NCBI GenBank assembly: GCA_964023275.1
Contig: OZ029929.1
Coordinates: forward strand, 10,290,483 to 10,354,482
Length of the DNA stretch: 64,000 bases
DNA from: Norana najaformis
Taxonomy: Eukaryota; Annelida; Clitellata; Crassiclitellata; Hormogastridae
Direction of reading: 5' to 3'
Below, piece by piece: positions 1-12,400 of this stretch. A model generated the notes under the pieces. It searched no databases. It had not been told where the DNA came from and saw only the letters and a list, made by a program, of their open reading frames with translations. Each line of letters starts with the position of its first letter. Position 1 is the first letter of the stretch. A program made the translations under genes and the position numbers.

Positions 1-188
1 TATAGCAAAAATATAATTAGGCCTAAAACTACAAAAGATGTGAGAAGCATGGGCATAGGTTTCTTGAAATTTCCCACCATGTCCCATATTCGCTGCTGTA
101 TCGTTCCAGTGTGGCAAATGGTGGTTGACAGGTAATATATACATGTGTAGTATTAAAGACGATGGTGTTTTTTGCTCTTCATTTGTAG

Positions 189-367
189 CCAGAGCCAGGG
201 TACGTTCCTTGGGAATACGTATGGATCTGGAACTGGACCGATATTCTTCAGTGACGTCCAGTGCATTGGAACGGAACCAGTCATTGACGACTGTCCCCAT
301 TCGCCGCTTGGATCTGTCGGAAATTGCACCCACGCCGACGACGTCTCCCTCGCCTGCGTAGGAACAG
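189..367 (+). CDS. SRCR gene 1, domain 3, second-half exon (subfamily B)
   Basis: Acceptor ttcatttgtag, donor gtgagt. The exon starts one base into the codon order of a phase-2 intron and reads [17 protein letters not shown], then four cysteines ending in LACVGTG. It is 179 nt, one codon longer than the 176 nt of other B second halves. Its first half lies outside the window. Confidence 0.88.
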
Positions 368-3171
368 GTGAGTCACAACTGAACGCCGGTAACTTAAGAC
401 ACGGTAAATGTACACTTGTTTCTATAGCGACCCTATAGCCGCGTTCCTGCTCATTTTCAATTAATCAATCTGGTGAGATCTTTCACCACCGCTGCCCGTT
501 TGAATGGGCGCCACGCCAGTTGGGGTCCCCGTGTACGGACCGTACTAGCCCGAGATTCAAATCTTTGAAGTAAGCCACGACCGAGACGCGAACCGGCATC
601 CTCACGCTCAGAGGCGCCTTGATAAGCGTTAACCAATGCAACTAACCAGGCCAGTAAGACAAGGGTCATAAGCGGTGATCATCCACAAGAAACATAGAGG
701 AATGTAAAAAGATATGAAAGGACCGAGGGTGGTGGATCGTGGTAAGACAAAACAAGGTAAAAGAGGTAGACTGAGGCCAAGGTGAGATAAAAATAGGCTC
801 TGTCTTGTGTTTGCTCTATGCACTTATGGATGGATGATGACTCGATGATAGATAGGGCCATATTTGTATTGCGCTGCTTGTCTTTCATTCCAGGCTACCC
901 TGTCCGACTGGCAGGAGGCGTCGCGTCCTACGAGGGTCGTGTTGAGATCCTGTACCGCGGTCAGTGGGGAACCGTGTGCGATGACTCCTTCGCCGTACCA
1001 GACGCTCGCGTCGCTTGCTTCAGTGTTGGACTCGGGTAAGTAAGATCCTTCGGCAAACCGACACGCAGAAGAAAGTAAAAGTCAATTTTACATGTCAAGT
1101 ATTGCACTTTCTCAGTAAATTTATTATCTTTATTCACCGGCTCTCAGCAAAATCAAGTCCTGAGGAGAAAAGTTGGTTCGATTCTCGTCTGTACCTCAGT
1201 CGAAAGATTCTTAGAACCGAGCAACAGCACTCTGAAATACAGATATAGCTTCGATAGCGAGAGCACGTTATAAAAACAACATCCCTTTGCAGTTCTTGCG
1301 CTTACATTATCTACTTTACACTACACCTTACCCTATGCTTCACTATACCTTATTTCACCGCACAGCACCTTATCTAACGCTTTCATTCTCTTACTTAACC
1401 TTATCTAAGGCTTTAATTCTCTTACTTCACTTATCTAAGGCTTTCTACTCTTATACTTAACCTGATCTAACGCTTTCATTCTCTCACTTAACCTTATTGA
1501 AGGCTTCCATTCTCTTACTTTACCTTATCTAGGGCTTTCATTCTCTTACTTAACTTTATCTAACGCTTTCACTCTCTCACTTAACCATATCAAAGGCTTT
1601 CATTCTCTTACTTAACCTGATCAAAGGCTTTCATTCTCTCACTTAACCAGCCCGTATATCACCTTAGCTGTACCCAGCGTAACAGAAAGGTTATTGCTTA
1701 CCTTACGCCAGATTGTAGTGCAACGCCATACCTTGTATTACACTGTCTTGCCTTATCTTTAATTTCATTGTCTTGCCTTGCCTTGAATTGTACTGCCTTG
1801 TCTTGCGTCGCGAAGCAATCCGACAAGAGACAGTTGCTGAAGATGGGGAATTATCCCATCTTACCTTGCAATACCTTCGGCGGGGATTCATATCTCTCTC
1901 CCCCTCTCTTTTTCGCAAGAGTTTGAAATCCGTATTATTACCCACTAGTTCTGGGATATCGGGCCTGGAGCGCTTTTGCTGAGTTTTATCTTGAAGTGGC
2001 GCTTTATAAGTTTTTCATTACAATTACAAAACCTTAACTGAATGTGCCTTACGACTGTGTCTGTTCGTGGGGCTGCTTATGTAGATACACCGGTTACGCG
2101 GTGGCCAATAGCTTCGGGGCGGGCACTGGTCCGATCCTTCTAGATGATATGGAATGCAACGGCGACGAAACGAACCTCGGCAACTGCGCCCATCCTCCCT
2201 GGGGAATCCACAACTGCGCACACTCTGAGGACGCCGCCATCTCCTGCTCCAGCGTCGGTCAGTTTCGCCGCTCCTAGCGTCATATGCCGCCATTATTCAA
2301 AGGACACGTATGTGTTTATGTATCTGGACGCATGATATAGCGCATTTTAGTTACCTAACAAAAACGCTGCACGCACTAGCCTGAAGGTACGTTACACGAT
2401 TGGATAGAACGCTCGGCTTGTAATTCGGGGAGTACGGGTTCGAGCCTACCCGGAGACGGTTGCTGTATAGGAACCTTGAACAAGTTCTTCACTCACAATT
2501 GCTCAGCGCCATCGATTGATGCTTAGTCATCAGGTAATTGCGCTTAATAAATGCAGAAATTTTAATAGTCTAAGTGGCGCTAAAGTTCATTACGAAAAGT
2601 AATTTCGCAGCATAGATTCCGTAAACAAACAATGCTAAGATACCTAGAAAAGTCACTACAAGAGGACTCCCTCATGCACGTAGAGCCAAGTCAACGGAGC
2701 CCCCATCCGGCGGGGAGCTCTTGATCAACAGATGGCCCTTAGTTAATGTTTCCAATGCTTAATGTCCCTGTAAATCTTAGTAAGTCTTAGGAGAACCTGA
2801 GCACTTTGCCAAACCATTTAATGTTTCACCCATAGAAAGGCGCTAAATAAATATCGGGATACGATATAGTAGCGCCATCGTTGCGCTTTTGGTTAATGCC
2901 TTGTGTATTATACAACGGCGCTATGGAAGTTACTAGTTAATAACGCGTATAGTTGTTGGACAGATGTGGCGACAAGGCTTGTCGGAGGAGCAACCCCGAA
3001 CGAAGGTCGCTTTGAACTCTACTTCAACGGTCAGTGGGGAACTGTCTGCGATACCGGCTTCCGGAACGTCGAGGCTCATGTCGCCTGTAACAACCTCGGA
3101 TTCGAGTGAGCCTCACTCTGTCTTATCAGCATAGCAGCTGTCTCTGTCTATTGGTATCTCTATCTGTATAT

Positions 3172-3224
<53 letters not shown>

Positions 3225-3444
3225 TCTCTGTTTTCTCTCTCTTTCTGTTCCTATTTCGTTTTCTTGTTAAGTATGTCTGTGTCTGTTTGTGCATGTCTTT
3301 TCATGCGCATTTAACCTCTTCTTATTTCTCTTTATTCATCTTCAATTCAAACTGTGGTAAGCAAAGCCATGCTACCGTCCTATCCACGGCCTCCTCCTGT
3401 ATATTTGTGGAACTCATCACCAAGTCCTTTCCCACCAGTGACAC

Positions 3445-3488
<44 letters not shown>

Positions 3489-6400
3489 GTGATTGTGATG
3501 ATGAGGATGATGATGATGACGACGACGACGATGATGATGATGATAGCGATGATGATAGTGATGATGATGATGATGATGATGATGAAGATGATGATGATGA
3601 TGGTGATGATGATGATGATGATGAGTTCTATGCCCGAAGGCAGGTCCATTGACTTTAAGCCACCCGGGGATGAGATGAATGAGGTGGTTTCCCTTTGCCT
3701 TCCTCACAGACAACTGTGGGTGAGCAACTTGTCCAAGGTCGCTACGCAGTGGCTTAAGGCAGATTCGAACCCGCGACCCTCCGGTTAGAGGCACAGGACA
3801 TACCACTACACCACCGCGCCCCACAGTGGCATTATCAGGACATTATCTTGCCGCACGTTAATTTCTCTTTGTTCTCCGGTCAGCCCTGGTCAAGGAACGT
3901 TCCTTGGGAATCAGTTTGGTCCTGGTATCGGCCAGATCTTCCTCGACAACGTCGTCTGCAATGGATCAGAACCGATCCTGACCGAATGCCAACACTCTCC
4001 CATCGGAGCGACCAACTGCACTCACGCCAACGACGTCTCCATCTCTTGTGTCGGAACAGGTATGCTGCCTCCAATGCAGCCTCGACTTCTGTAATTGGAA
4101 CTGTAACTGTAATCGCTAATTTGTATAGCGCCGTTCTTCAACAGAGACTCCTCAGAGGCGCTGCTGAATTAACTAAACAAAACTACGATCGAACAGAATG
4201 GATTTCAAGCGCTTATGGAAAAGAGGTATAAACAGACCAAGGAGTTCATATCACTGGTTGCTATCTTGCTTCTTTTGTACAAGTCTATAACATGATTACG
4301 TATACCTCATCATTCGTAACGGGTGTGGTACATAACGTGGCTGAGACTACTATAAAGCAGATGTTAAGTGTGTATTGCCACCTGCGGTTCTTTGGGTTTT
4401 CTGCGATGTTCTGTAGTTGTGGATTTATTCATTTGTTTAAGTTGCAACGATGAGCGGCTTGTAATAATTATCGATGGCTCTTGAGCGCATTTGGGTCTAA
4501 GCTTAATTCTCTTCTGATCTAATAGGAACCGTTCTGATATAATGCTTAGTTTAGGCGGAGCTTTGCATGTAAATTGGGTGGCGCTTGAACCGAGTGGAGC
4601 TTCGATTTTCGGGTTGGGGGAAGGCTTGGCACAGTTTTATCTGATTCTAATTGTTTCGTTAAAACTGTTTTAACTCATTTGGACGCTGTATGCCCAGAGC
4701 ATCCAATTGGCTCTATCTAGCTATAACTCGATTGCATCGAAATAGTCGACTATTTACTGTAACCAACCAGGTTTTTTGAACCACAAAACTTCAATATCAT
4801 ATTTGCTACATTACCCTTTTACAGCGTGTAATTTCTACACGCAGTTAAGGATGTTGAGACTCAGGAAAGATGTCCAGATCATTTGGATAAATTTCGCATA
4901 GGTTTTGATCACAACGTTGACTCAGTATAGGCGGAACTTCTTTTTCAGTGTGGGCAGGAGCTTGGGCCAACTGAAGTCGTAGCCAGGGTTCATTTTACTG
5001 GATCTAAAAGTGGGATTAGTTTTTAAGACCGTGATTTATTTCTTGTTTCGTTGAGGCTACGACGTGAGGCTCGTGGGTAGCGCCAAAGCGCACGAGGGAC
5101 GCGTGGAGATCTTCTACAGAGGAGAATGGGGTACCGTCTGTGACGATTCTTTCGACACCCGCGATGCACAAGTTGTCTGCAATAGCCTGGGATACGGGTT
5201 CGATTTCATTATATGGCTTATGCATAGATCATACAAAGAAGACAGAATGTAAGGTAATCGTAAACTTCTGATTTCTTCAGCATTCAAAAAGCTAAGTGGC
5301 GAGAACCAGCTCATTCACCCACGCTCAGTCAAAACAATATCTGTGGCGTAAGGCAAGGCAGACCTACTCACTTGTTTAATACACGCGCCTTCTAAGATTA
5401 TTCTCTGGAGTCAGACTGTTAGAGATTGAATTATTATTCGGCTGAGGTGCAAACACGAGGGTATCTCTTTAACTGCTTATCTGTCATTCCATATACAAGC
5501 TGCTTGGCCTGTTATACCCCTCATTAATTTCAAAAGTCAATCTGCTATGCGCGAGACCTGAATTCGGTTAAGAGTTAAAATTTGAAAATTTTGTTTCAGA
5601 ATATGATTCCATTTGTATACTTGCCTTACCTCACCTTGGTTTACATGTCTTACTTTACCTTGGCTATCTTGCCTTATCGTGGTTTACATGTCTTGGCTTA
5701 CTTTGGTTTACAGTCTTACCTTAATCTATTCTAGGTTCCAGGGGTACTCGGTTGGAAACGAGTTTGGTCCGGGAACTGGTAAGATCTGGTTGGATGATAT
5801 GGACTGCGTTGGAGACGAGTCAAATCTCGGCAACTGCGTACATCCTCCGTGGGGAACTAATAACTGCGGTCACATTGAAGACGTTTCCATTAGCTGCACC
5901 CCTGCCGGTCTGTTGCATCAATTACCAGCCTAACGTATTCATCTCTTCAGTTTCCTAGCTTCGTATAACGTCACTTTCTAATAGCAGAGATTCAGTTAAA
6001 ATACGCAAGGAAATTGAATGGCAGGGATTCACTGAAATAAGACAGGCAATGTAATAACATGGATTCAGTTAGAATACGAAAGGAAATTGAATAGCATGGA
6101 TTCAATTAAAATACACCAAGAAATGGAATAAGAAGGATTCAGTTAAATACTCCAGGCAGTGTAATAGCAGGGATCAGTAAAGCACGCCAGCCAATGTAGA
6201 TCAAGGCGCGTTAAATTAATTTTAAGGAATGGCTCAACAAAGAACATGTCTCTGGTCGATCTTCCATTCTAAATTAAATTTTACCGCCAGCCTCAAACCC
6301 GAGTGGACTCCCGCAAGGGAAAATAATTATATTTAAGCCTACTGTAACTATTTTAGTAAATTCTAGAATCTAGTGTTTGCTAGGTGACTAATTTGCTGAT

Positions 6401-9400
6401 TGTATTCCCAATAAATTTGCCAGCGTCTTATGTTACCTTATCAAAAGTAACAACAGACAGAACTGAGTCATCTAGACAGGCAACGGCCCCATTGTAAATG
6501 CCGTGACTGTTGTTTGTTGGACAGATGTTGCTGTGAGACTGATGGATGGAACAACGGAAAACGAGGGTCGTATCGAGGCCTACGTTAACGGACAGTGGGG
6601 CACCGTCTGTGACACAGGATTCGGCGCGACAGAGGCAGCGGTCGGATGCTTCAGTCTCGGCTACAAGTGAGTCATCGATATTACTAGATTTCTCAAAACA
6701 TCTAACGTCTGAATTGTTCCTCGTGTTAAGTCGTCGCTCGCGCAGCAGAGGGCTTTTGCTGTTGCTGGCCCATCTACATCTCTATGGAATGAACTTCCGC
6801 TATCGTTTCGTGCAAGGGTCAGAGTGTTGGCGTTAGAGCCCTGTCAGCTCGTAGTCTAAAGACGTTCTTATTTCTCCGGGATTCTATTGCTGGAAGCGCT
6901 TCTGAGTAGTTTGTACTGTAGGAAGCGCTATATAAGTTATCATATACAATACAAAGTTATGAATGCAGTCTTTGATCTAACGTTAGCCAACAGTAGAACA
7001 ACGTGTCCCTAAGGTTCATATAATCGAGGTTCATATCCACCGACTTGCACGGCCCGTTTTGGTAATTAATCGCTCAGTTAATTCACTACAGGGCCTTGTC
7101 CAACTATTGTACTGCGTTGGGCTGTTGTTGAAAGACCCTGGGATAAAGCACTATAACTGTTGACTACAACCAGACACTCCCAGTGTTTCTTCAATCGGAC
7201 ATTATATGTAACGGAGGGAACTACCATAGAAAGCCACAGTGACAACCTGACCACATATAGGTCAAAGTGAATTAGTTTCTTTGCCAAAGAACATCAGGAG
7301 TCATTAGCATGTCTCCTCTCCTGAAATATCTAAAAACAACATTTATTCGTTAACTTGGATTAAACTAGTGACATTATATAAGCATTTTCTCTCACTGCAG
7401 CTTCAGCTCCTTTAGTTTGCATTACCAACCTGGTGCTGTCTTAAGTCTATTACGGGTGATTAAGCTGTCTTACTTATTCATGTGAGCGACGCACTTACAT
7501 ACTAGTATAGCCTGATTTAGTTTCCATTTCTGTAGCCAGGGACAGGTATCAATCGCAATTCAATCCTCAACTATAAGATTGGTTCAGGCAATCGTATGCT
7601 ATTATAACCTGAGCTAGGACAACTATCTTTGGCAACGAGATTTGCCAAGACAGCATTGTTTAAGATTGCCTGCAGAGGCCAGGGATCTTCCGTGGGCAAC
7701 CAATTTGACCCAGGTGCAGTAGAACCTTACCTTACTTTTTCTTGAAGCCAGGGCAAGAGACTTTCCGAGGCAACCAGATTGACCAAGACGGTAGTACTTT
7801 CATTGCCTGCTGGCAATGTTGGGGTTTCTTGGCTATCTTACACCAATTTGACTCAGGTTCTGTGGTACTTTATTTTCTCTTGTGGTCAGGTCCAGGGAAC
7901 TTTGTTGGCCAACCAGTTTAGTCCAGGTCCATTGTTATTTTACTTTCACTTGTAACCAGGGCCAGGAACCTTTTCTGGCCAACCAGTTTGGCCCATGTTA
8001 TCTTAACCTTAATTGTCATGCAGCCAGGGCGAGGGAACTTTCTTGGGCAATCAATTTGGCCCAGGCAGTGGTCGCATCTTCTTTGACAACGTCGACTGCA
8101 CTGGAACCGAATACAGCCTGAACGAATGTCAACACTCGCAGATCGGAGACACGACCTGCTCTCATTCTACTGATGTCTCCCTCTCCTGTGTTGGAACAGG
8201 TCAGTTGCTCTCGACCGATAGGCGCTACATAAATGAGCCTTTAAATGGCATGACAATGTATTACTTCTAGGTAATGTCACGGACGCTTATAAGCGTCTTT
8301 CTGTCTCTATCTGTTTCCTACTGTATCGGTCTTTTCGATTCTTGGTCTTTGTTTCTCAATTGTACTCTCGAGATTTCTAAGCGTCCAACGAAAGCTAAGT
8401 CGCGGGAACCAGCTTATTCACAGGTGCAATCTCCGCTATCTGTTTCTCGGTCTCTACTTCCTTCTTTCTTTGCCACAGTGACTTTCTATCTTGCTGCTAG
8501 TCACTTGCTCTGTTTTACTGTTTTCTGCTACTGTACAAGTATTGTTTTCTACCGAAATAGCTATGTGAATCAAAGCCGTATTCGTAAAGTATATAGCCAA
8601 TTTTTATATAACATTTATCAGTGCTACCACGGCAGACCGTGATAGTCCGAGAGGCATGAATCAAGGGTTGACTGTGATCTCCATAAGTGAGACGACAGCT
8701 CGTTGAATAAATTAAAAATGAAACTATCGCTTTCCTTCTGCACTACTGTGTAATCGCAATGGTAATTCCGAGATTTCTACAGCGCCCAACGAAAGCCTCG
8801 CAGCGGGGACCAGCTTATTTGCAGGCGCTCAGTCAAAACAAAATTGATAGGCAAAAGGGTCCGGTTCCAGGCCAGGTCAAGAACCAAGAGTCAGACGGAG
8901 AGACAGCATGGCAGCTACGGGAGGTGATGTTTGGAGTTGGAGAGAAGAGAGGGGGATAAGAGGAAGAAGGGGTGTGTAGAGCACTTGGGCAGGAATCTCG
9001 GATGTCGCATGATGTAGAGCGTGTTGGCTGATGTTCAACGTGTTTCAGGTTATCCGTTGCGTCTTGTTGATGGAGTTTTCCCGACGGAAGGACGCCTGGA
9101 GGTCTTCTACCGCGGAGAATGGGGCACCGTCTGTGACGACGGATTAACCGACGGCGAGGCACAGGTCGCCTGCTACACACTTGGATACGGGTGAGTATTG
9201 CGCAGGTTATATCTCACAAGGAAAGGTAGGACAAGGTAATGATCAATGAGATAAGGCAAGGTAAATGTGAAGGTAATATTGAGCTAATTAGTCAGCAAAT
9301 TTTAAGCGAGCGTTAGTATAGGAAATTTCCGCGAGTCATCTGGTTATTAAGTTGTTTGCGCACAAGCTGACTGGCACCAATCAAACACGTGATGGGAGTG

Positions 9401-12400
9401 ATGTGATTGGCTGGCGACGCCCTGCGGGCTGGCGGGCTGACGTCAGCAGTGATTCTGGCCAATGCGCATTTTATCACGTGGGTGCTCACGCTGGAAATGA
9501 CGCTTCTACGTTGTGATGAATCAGCGGGTTTGTGACAATTTTTACGATTGCGCAATAGCGGGAGGCATGTCTAGGCATGTCTGCTGACTTGGTGGGAAAC
9601 AGTCCACATAAAGCGATCACGATTGCCTTGATAGGCGAGAGCGCGATCTGTCGCGTGCTAAGCTGCAGGTTTGAATTACAAATGTCGTTACTAAATTCGT
9701 GTGTTTAGAAACCGTGACGATTGAAGAACCACTGTAATTGAACTGTTCGTTAAATTATAATTACGAGAATCACACGTGTATCTTTTTTCGAGTTAATCAG
9801 GCGAATCACGTGCTGACTGAATCACTTTGATTGGCAGAATCACTGCTAATACGAATCGGGCGATATTTCAAAACTACATGCAGAAGACAATGCATTGGAT
9901 CCCGGTTGAGGGAATAATTAGATTTAAGGTTCTCCTCATAGGGCAGGCGTCAATAGCGGGCTTGGATCCAGAAAACATTCACATAGCTTTTCATTCCTGT
10001 CTCGAGGACGCTGGATTGGCAAGCACTGGGCGACCCATAGATATCTGACAGTCCAGTATTACCGTATGACGGTTTGGATACACAGCGCTTTCTTGTGCAT
10101 TTAACCGTCTTTCTGGGACAATCTTCCTCTGAAAATGCTAAATCTTCCACCCAAACAGCTCACGAAACCTTCTCGGTTTATCTTAAGACGAGCATTTTTA
10201 GAACTGTTGGAGAGTCACGTTGCAACAACTTTGTGAGATTCCCAATATGCGCTATATAAGTGCTTGGATACACACATATATACGTACGTACGTACTTACA
10301 TACCAACACATAAACAATATTAACCGTAATCGCAATCTCATTTCTACAGCGCCCAACGAAAGCCACGTCATTGGGACCAGCTTATTCACAGGCGCTCAGT
10401 CAAAACAAAATCGATAGACAAAAAGGGTTCTGTTTCAGTTAATGACCAATTGTGTTGAATTTCGAAATAGACGGCGGCTCTAGCAAACACAGCAGCAGCA
10501 CAACTGTCATCACGTTTTACGATACTGTTTTTCCTTAGCAGGCTTCATCTTATCTTACTTCAGTTTATCTGCCTAATCGCGCATAACTCCTCCACTGCCT
10601 TGTTTCAGAGTAGTGCCAGTCCCACGCCTGTATAAAGGAGGAGGGCGACGTCAACGGCCTTTGATGCCATAAGATGTCGTTAAACTGAGGAACTACCACT
10701 GCCGATTGTTGTGTTTTCAGGCGAGGACTGGGTCGTCTCGATGGCAACAGTATTGGAAGCGGCAAAATCTGGTTGGACTCGTTGACATGCATGGGCTTCG
10801 AGTCGAACATTGGCAACTGCGCCCACGACCCGTGGGGATTCACTGACTGTACACACTCAGAGGATATTGCCATCAAGTGCTCCACGTCGACTGGATCGAG
10901 TAAGACACGTCTCGTCTAATCTGTTCCAACTCCATTTAAATTGTACTACCACTCCATGCGATAGTCTAATGGTTGGCGCGCTGGACTGTCAGCACATGGT
11001 TCAAGAGTTCACATTTCCGCCCGGGAAAGAATTTCTGCTAAACTGACATCCACTAGCTAACTTTGTTGTATAATGAGTACATCGGATATACACTGTCGAT
11101 GTGAAGAGAATTGGCCACCACCCTCAGATGTCGAGGCTAAGAAAACGAAGTCGCTTATGTCTCTCGGGGTTGGATTTAGGGATTGCCCTTCTCTTTCAGT
11201 TCGATTATACGTCATTGTCTTCGTAATCGTAGGAGTCTTTGTCATCGAAGGAGTCTTCGTCATCGTAGGAGTATTTGTCATTGAAAGAGTCTTTGTCATC
11301 GTAGGAGTCATCGTAGGAGTCTTTGTCATCTTAGGAGTCTTCGTCATCGTAAGAGTCATCGTCGTCGTAGGTGTCTTCGTCATCGTAGGAGTCTTCGTCA
11401 TCGTAAGAGTCATCGTCGTCGTCGGAGTCTTCGTCATCGTAGGAGTCTTCGTCATCGTAGGAGTCATCGTATGAGTCATTGTAGGAGTCTTCGTCATCGT
11501 AGGAGTCTTCGTCGTCGTTAATCTTTATTAGTATTAATGGAATGGGGACAAGAGCCGACTCTTGTTGACCTTGTGGCTGATGACGATCAATCACAAGGTC
11601 AACAAGAAAATCTTCGTCGTCGTCATCATTCTGACTACCGTCGTTACACGTTGGTCTATTCGGTAGCGCGCATGATCTGTAATCCAACGATTGTGGCTTC
11701 GAGCATGCTGAACGGATTCTGTGTAACGACCCTAGATAAGTACTCGTTAAACAGCAAAGTTCGCTAGTTGTTCGCCCCATTTGTCTCGCACCTCGTATTC
11801 AGTTTTACTGACTTCGGAAGCGTAAACATACAATAATGTAAAGTAAAAATAAAATCATCATTAGCATCAGTATCATCGTCTTTCTTGTCAGCGTTATCCT
11901 CTTCGCGTTCATCGCTTAGCCTTCAGCAGCTGCTGGAGCTGACTCCGGTGTTGTTTTCCAGTGTATCCGGCGCGTTTGATTGGAAGCGACGGTCTTCAGG
12001 CGCAGTCGTCTGGTCGTCTCGAGTACTATGTTGCTGGTCAATGGGGAACCGTCTGCGATCCAACTTTCTCCGATGTTGACGCTCAAGTCGCCTGCTACGG
12101 TCTCGGATTCAAGTACGTATTTTAAAAATAGATTCTCAGTTCACATGCACAGAGCACCGTGTTATTGACTGGAAACCGACTGTCTGACTAACAGACCGAC
12201 TCCACCGATTGACTGGTTGGATGGCTGACTGACTTGACTGACCCAGTGACTCACTGGCTAACTATGACAGGTGCAGAAGGATTGTAGTAGTAGTTCCAAT
12301 GTTTAACGACATCTTATGCCATCAAAGGCCGTTGACGTCGCCCTCCTCCTTTATGCGGGCTTGGGACTGGCACTACCCGCCAAACAAGGCAGCGGCGGAG

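Noticed and set aside
2395..2460. Possible tRNA gene
   Set aside because: A and B boxes are present, but the anticodon and acceptor stems do not pair properly, and the sequence continues into a SINE body repeated elsewhere in the window.
3287..3824. Long poly-Asp, poly-Met, poly-Ile and poly-His open frames
   Set aside because: All read through the GAT microsatellite in different frames and strands; no domain, start context or exon structure.
11057..11780. Open frames of 130-150 codons on both strands with Thr-Met-Thr-Lys, Asp-Ser-Tyr-Asp or Val-Phe-Val-Ile repeats
   Set aside because: Products of the 18-bp minisatellite, whose period is a multiple of three; they lie in an intron.
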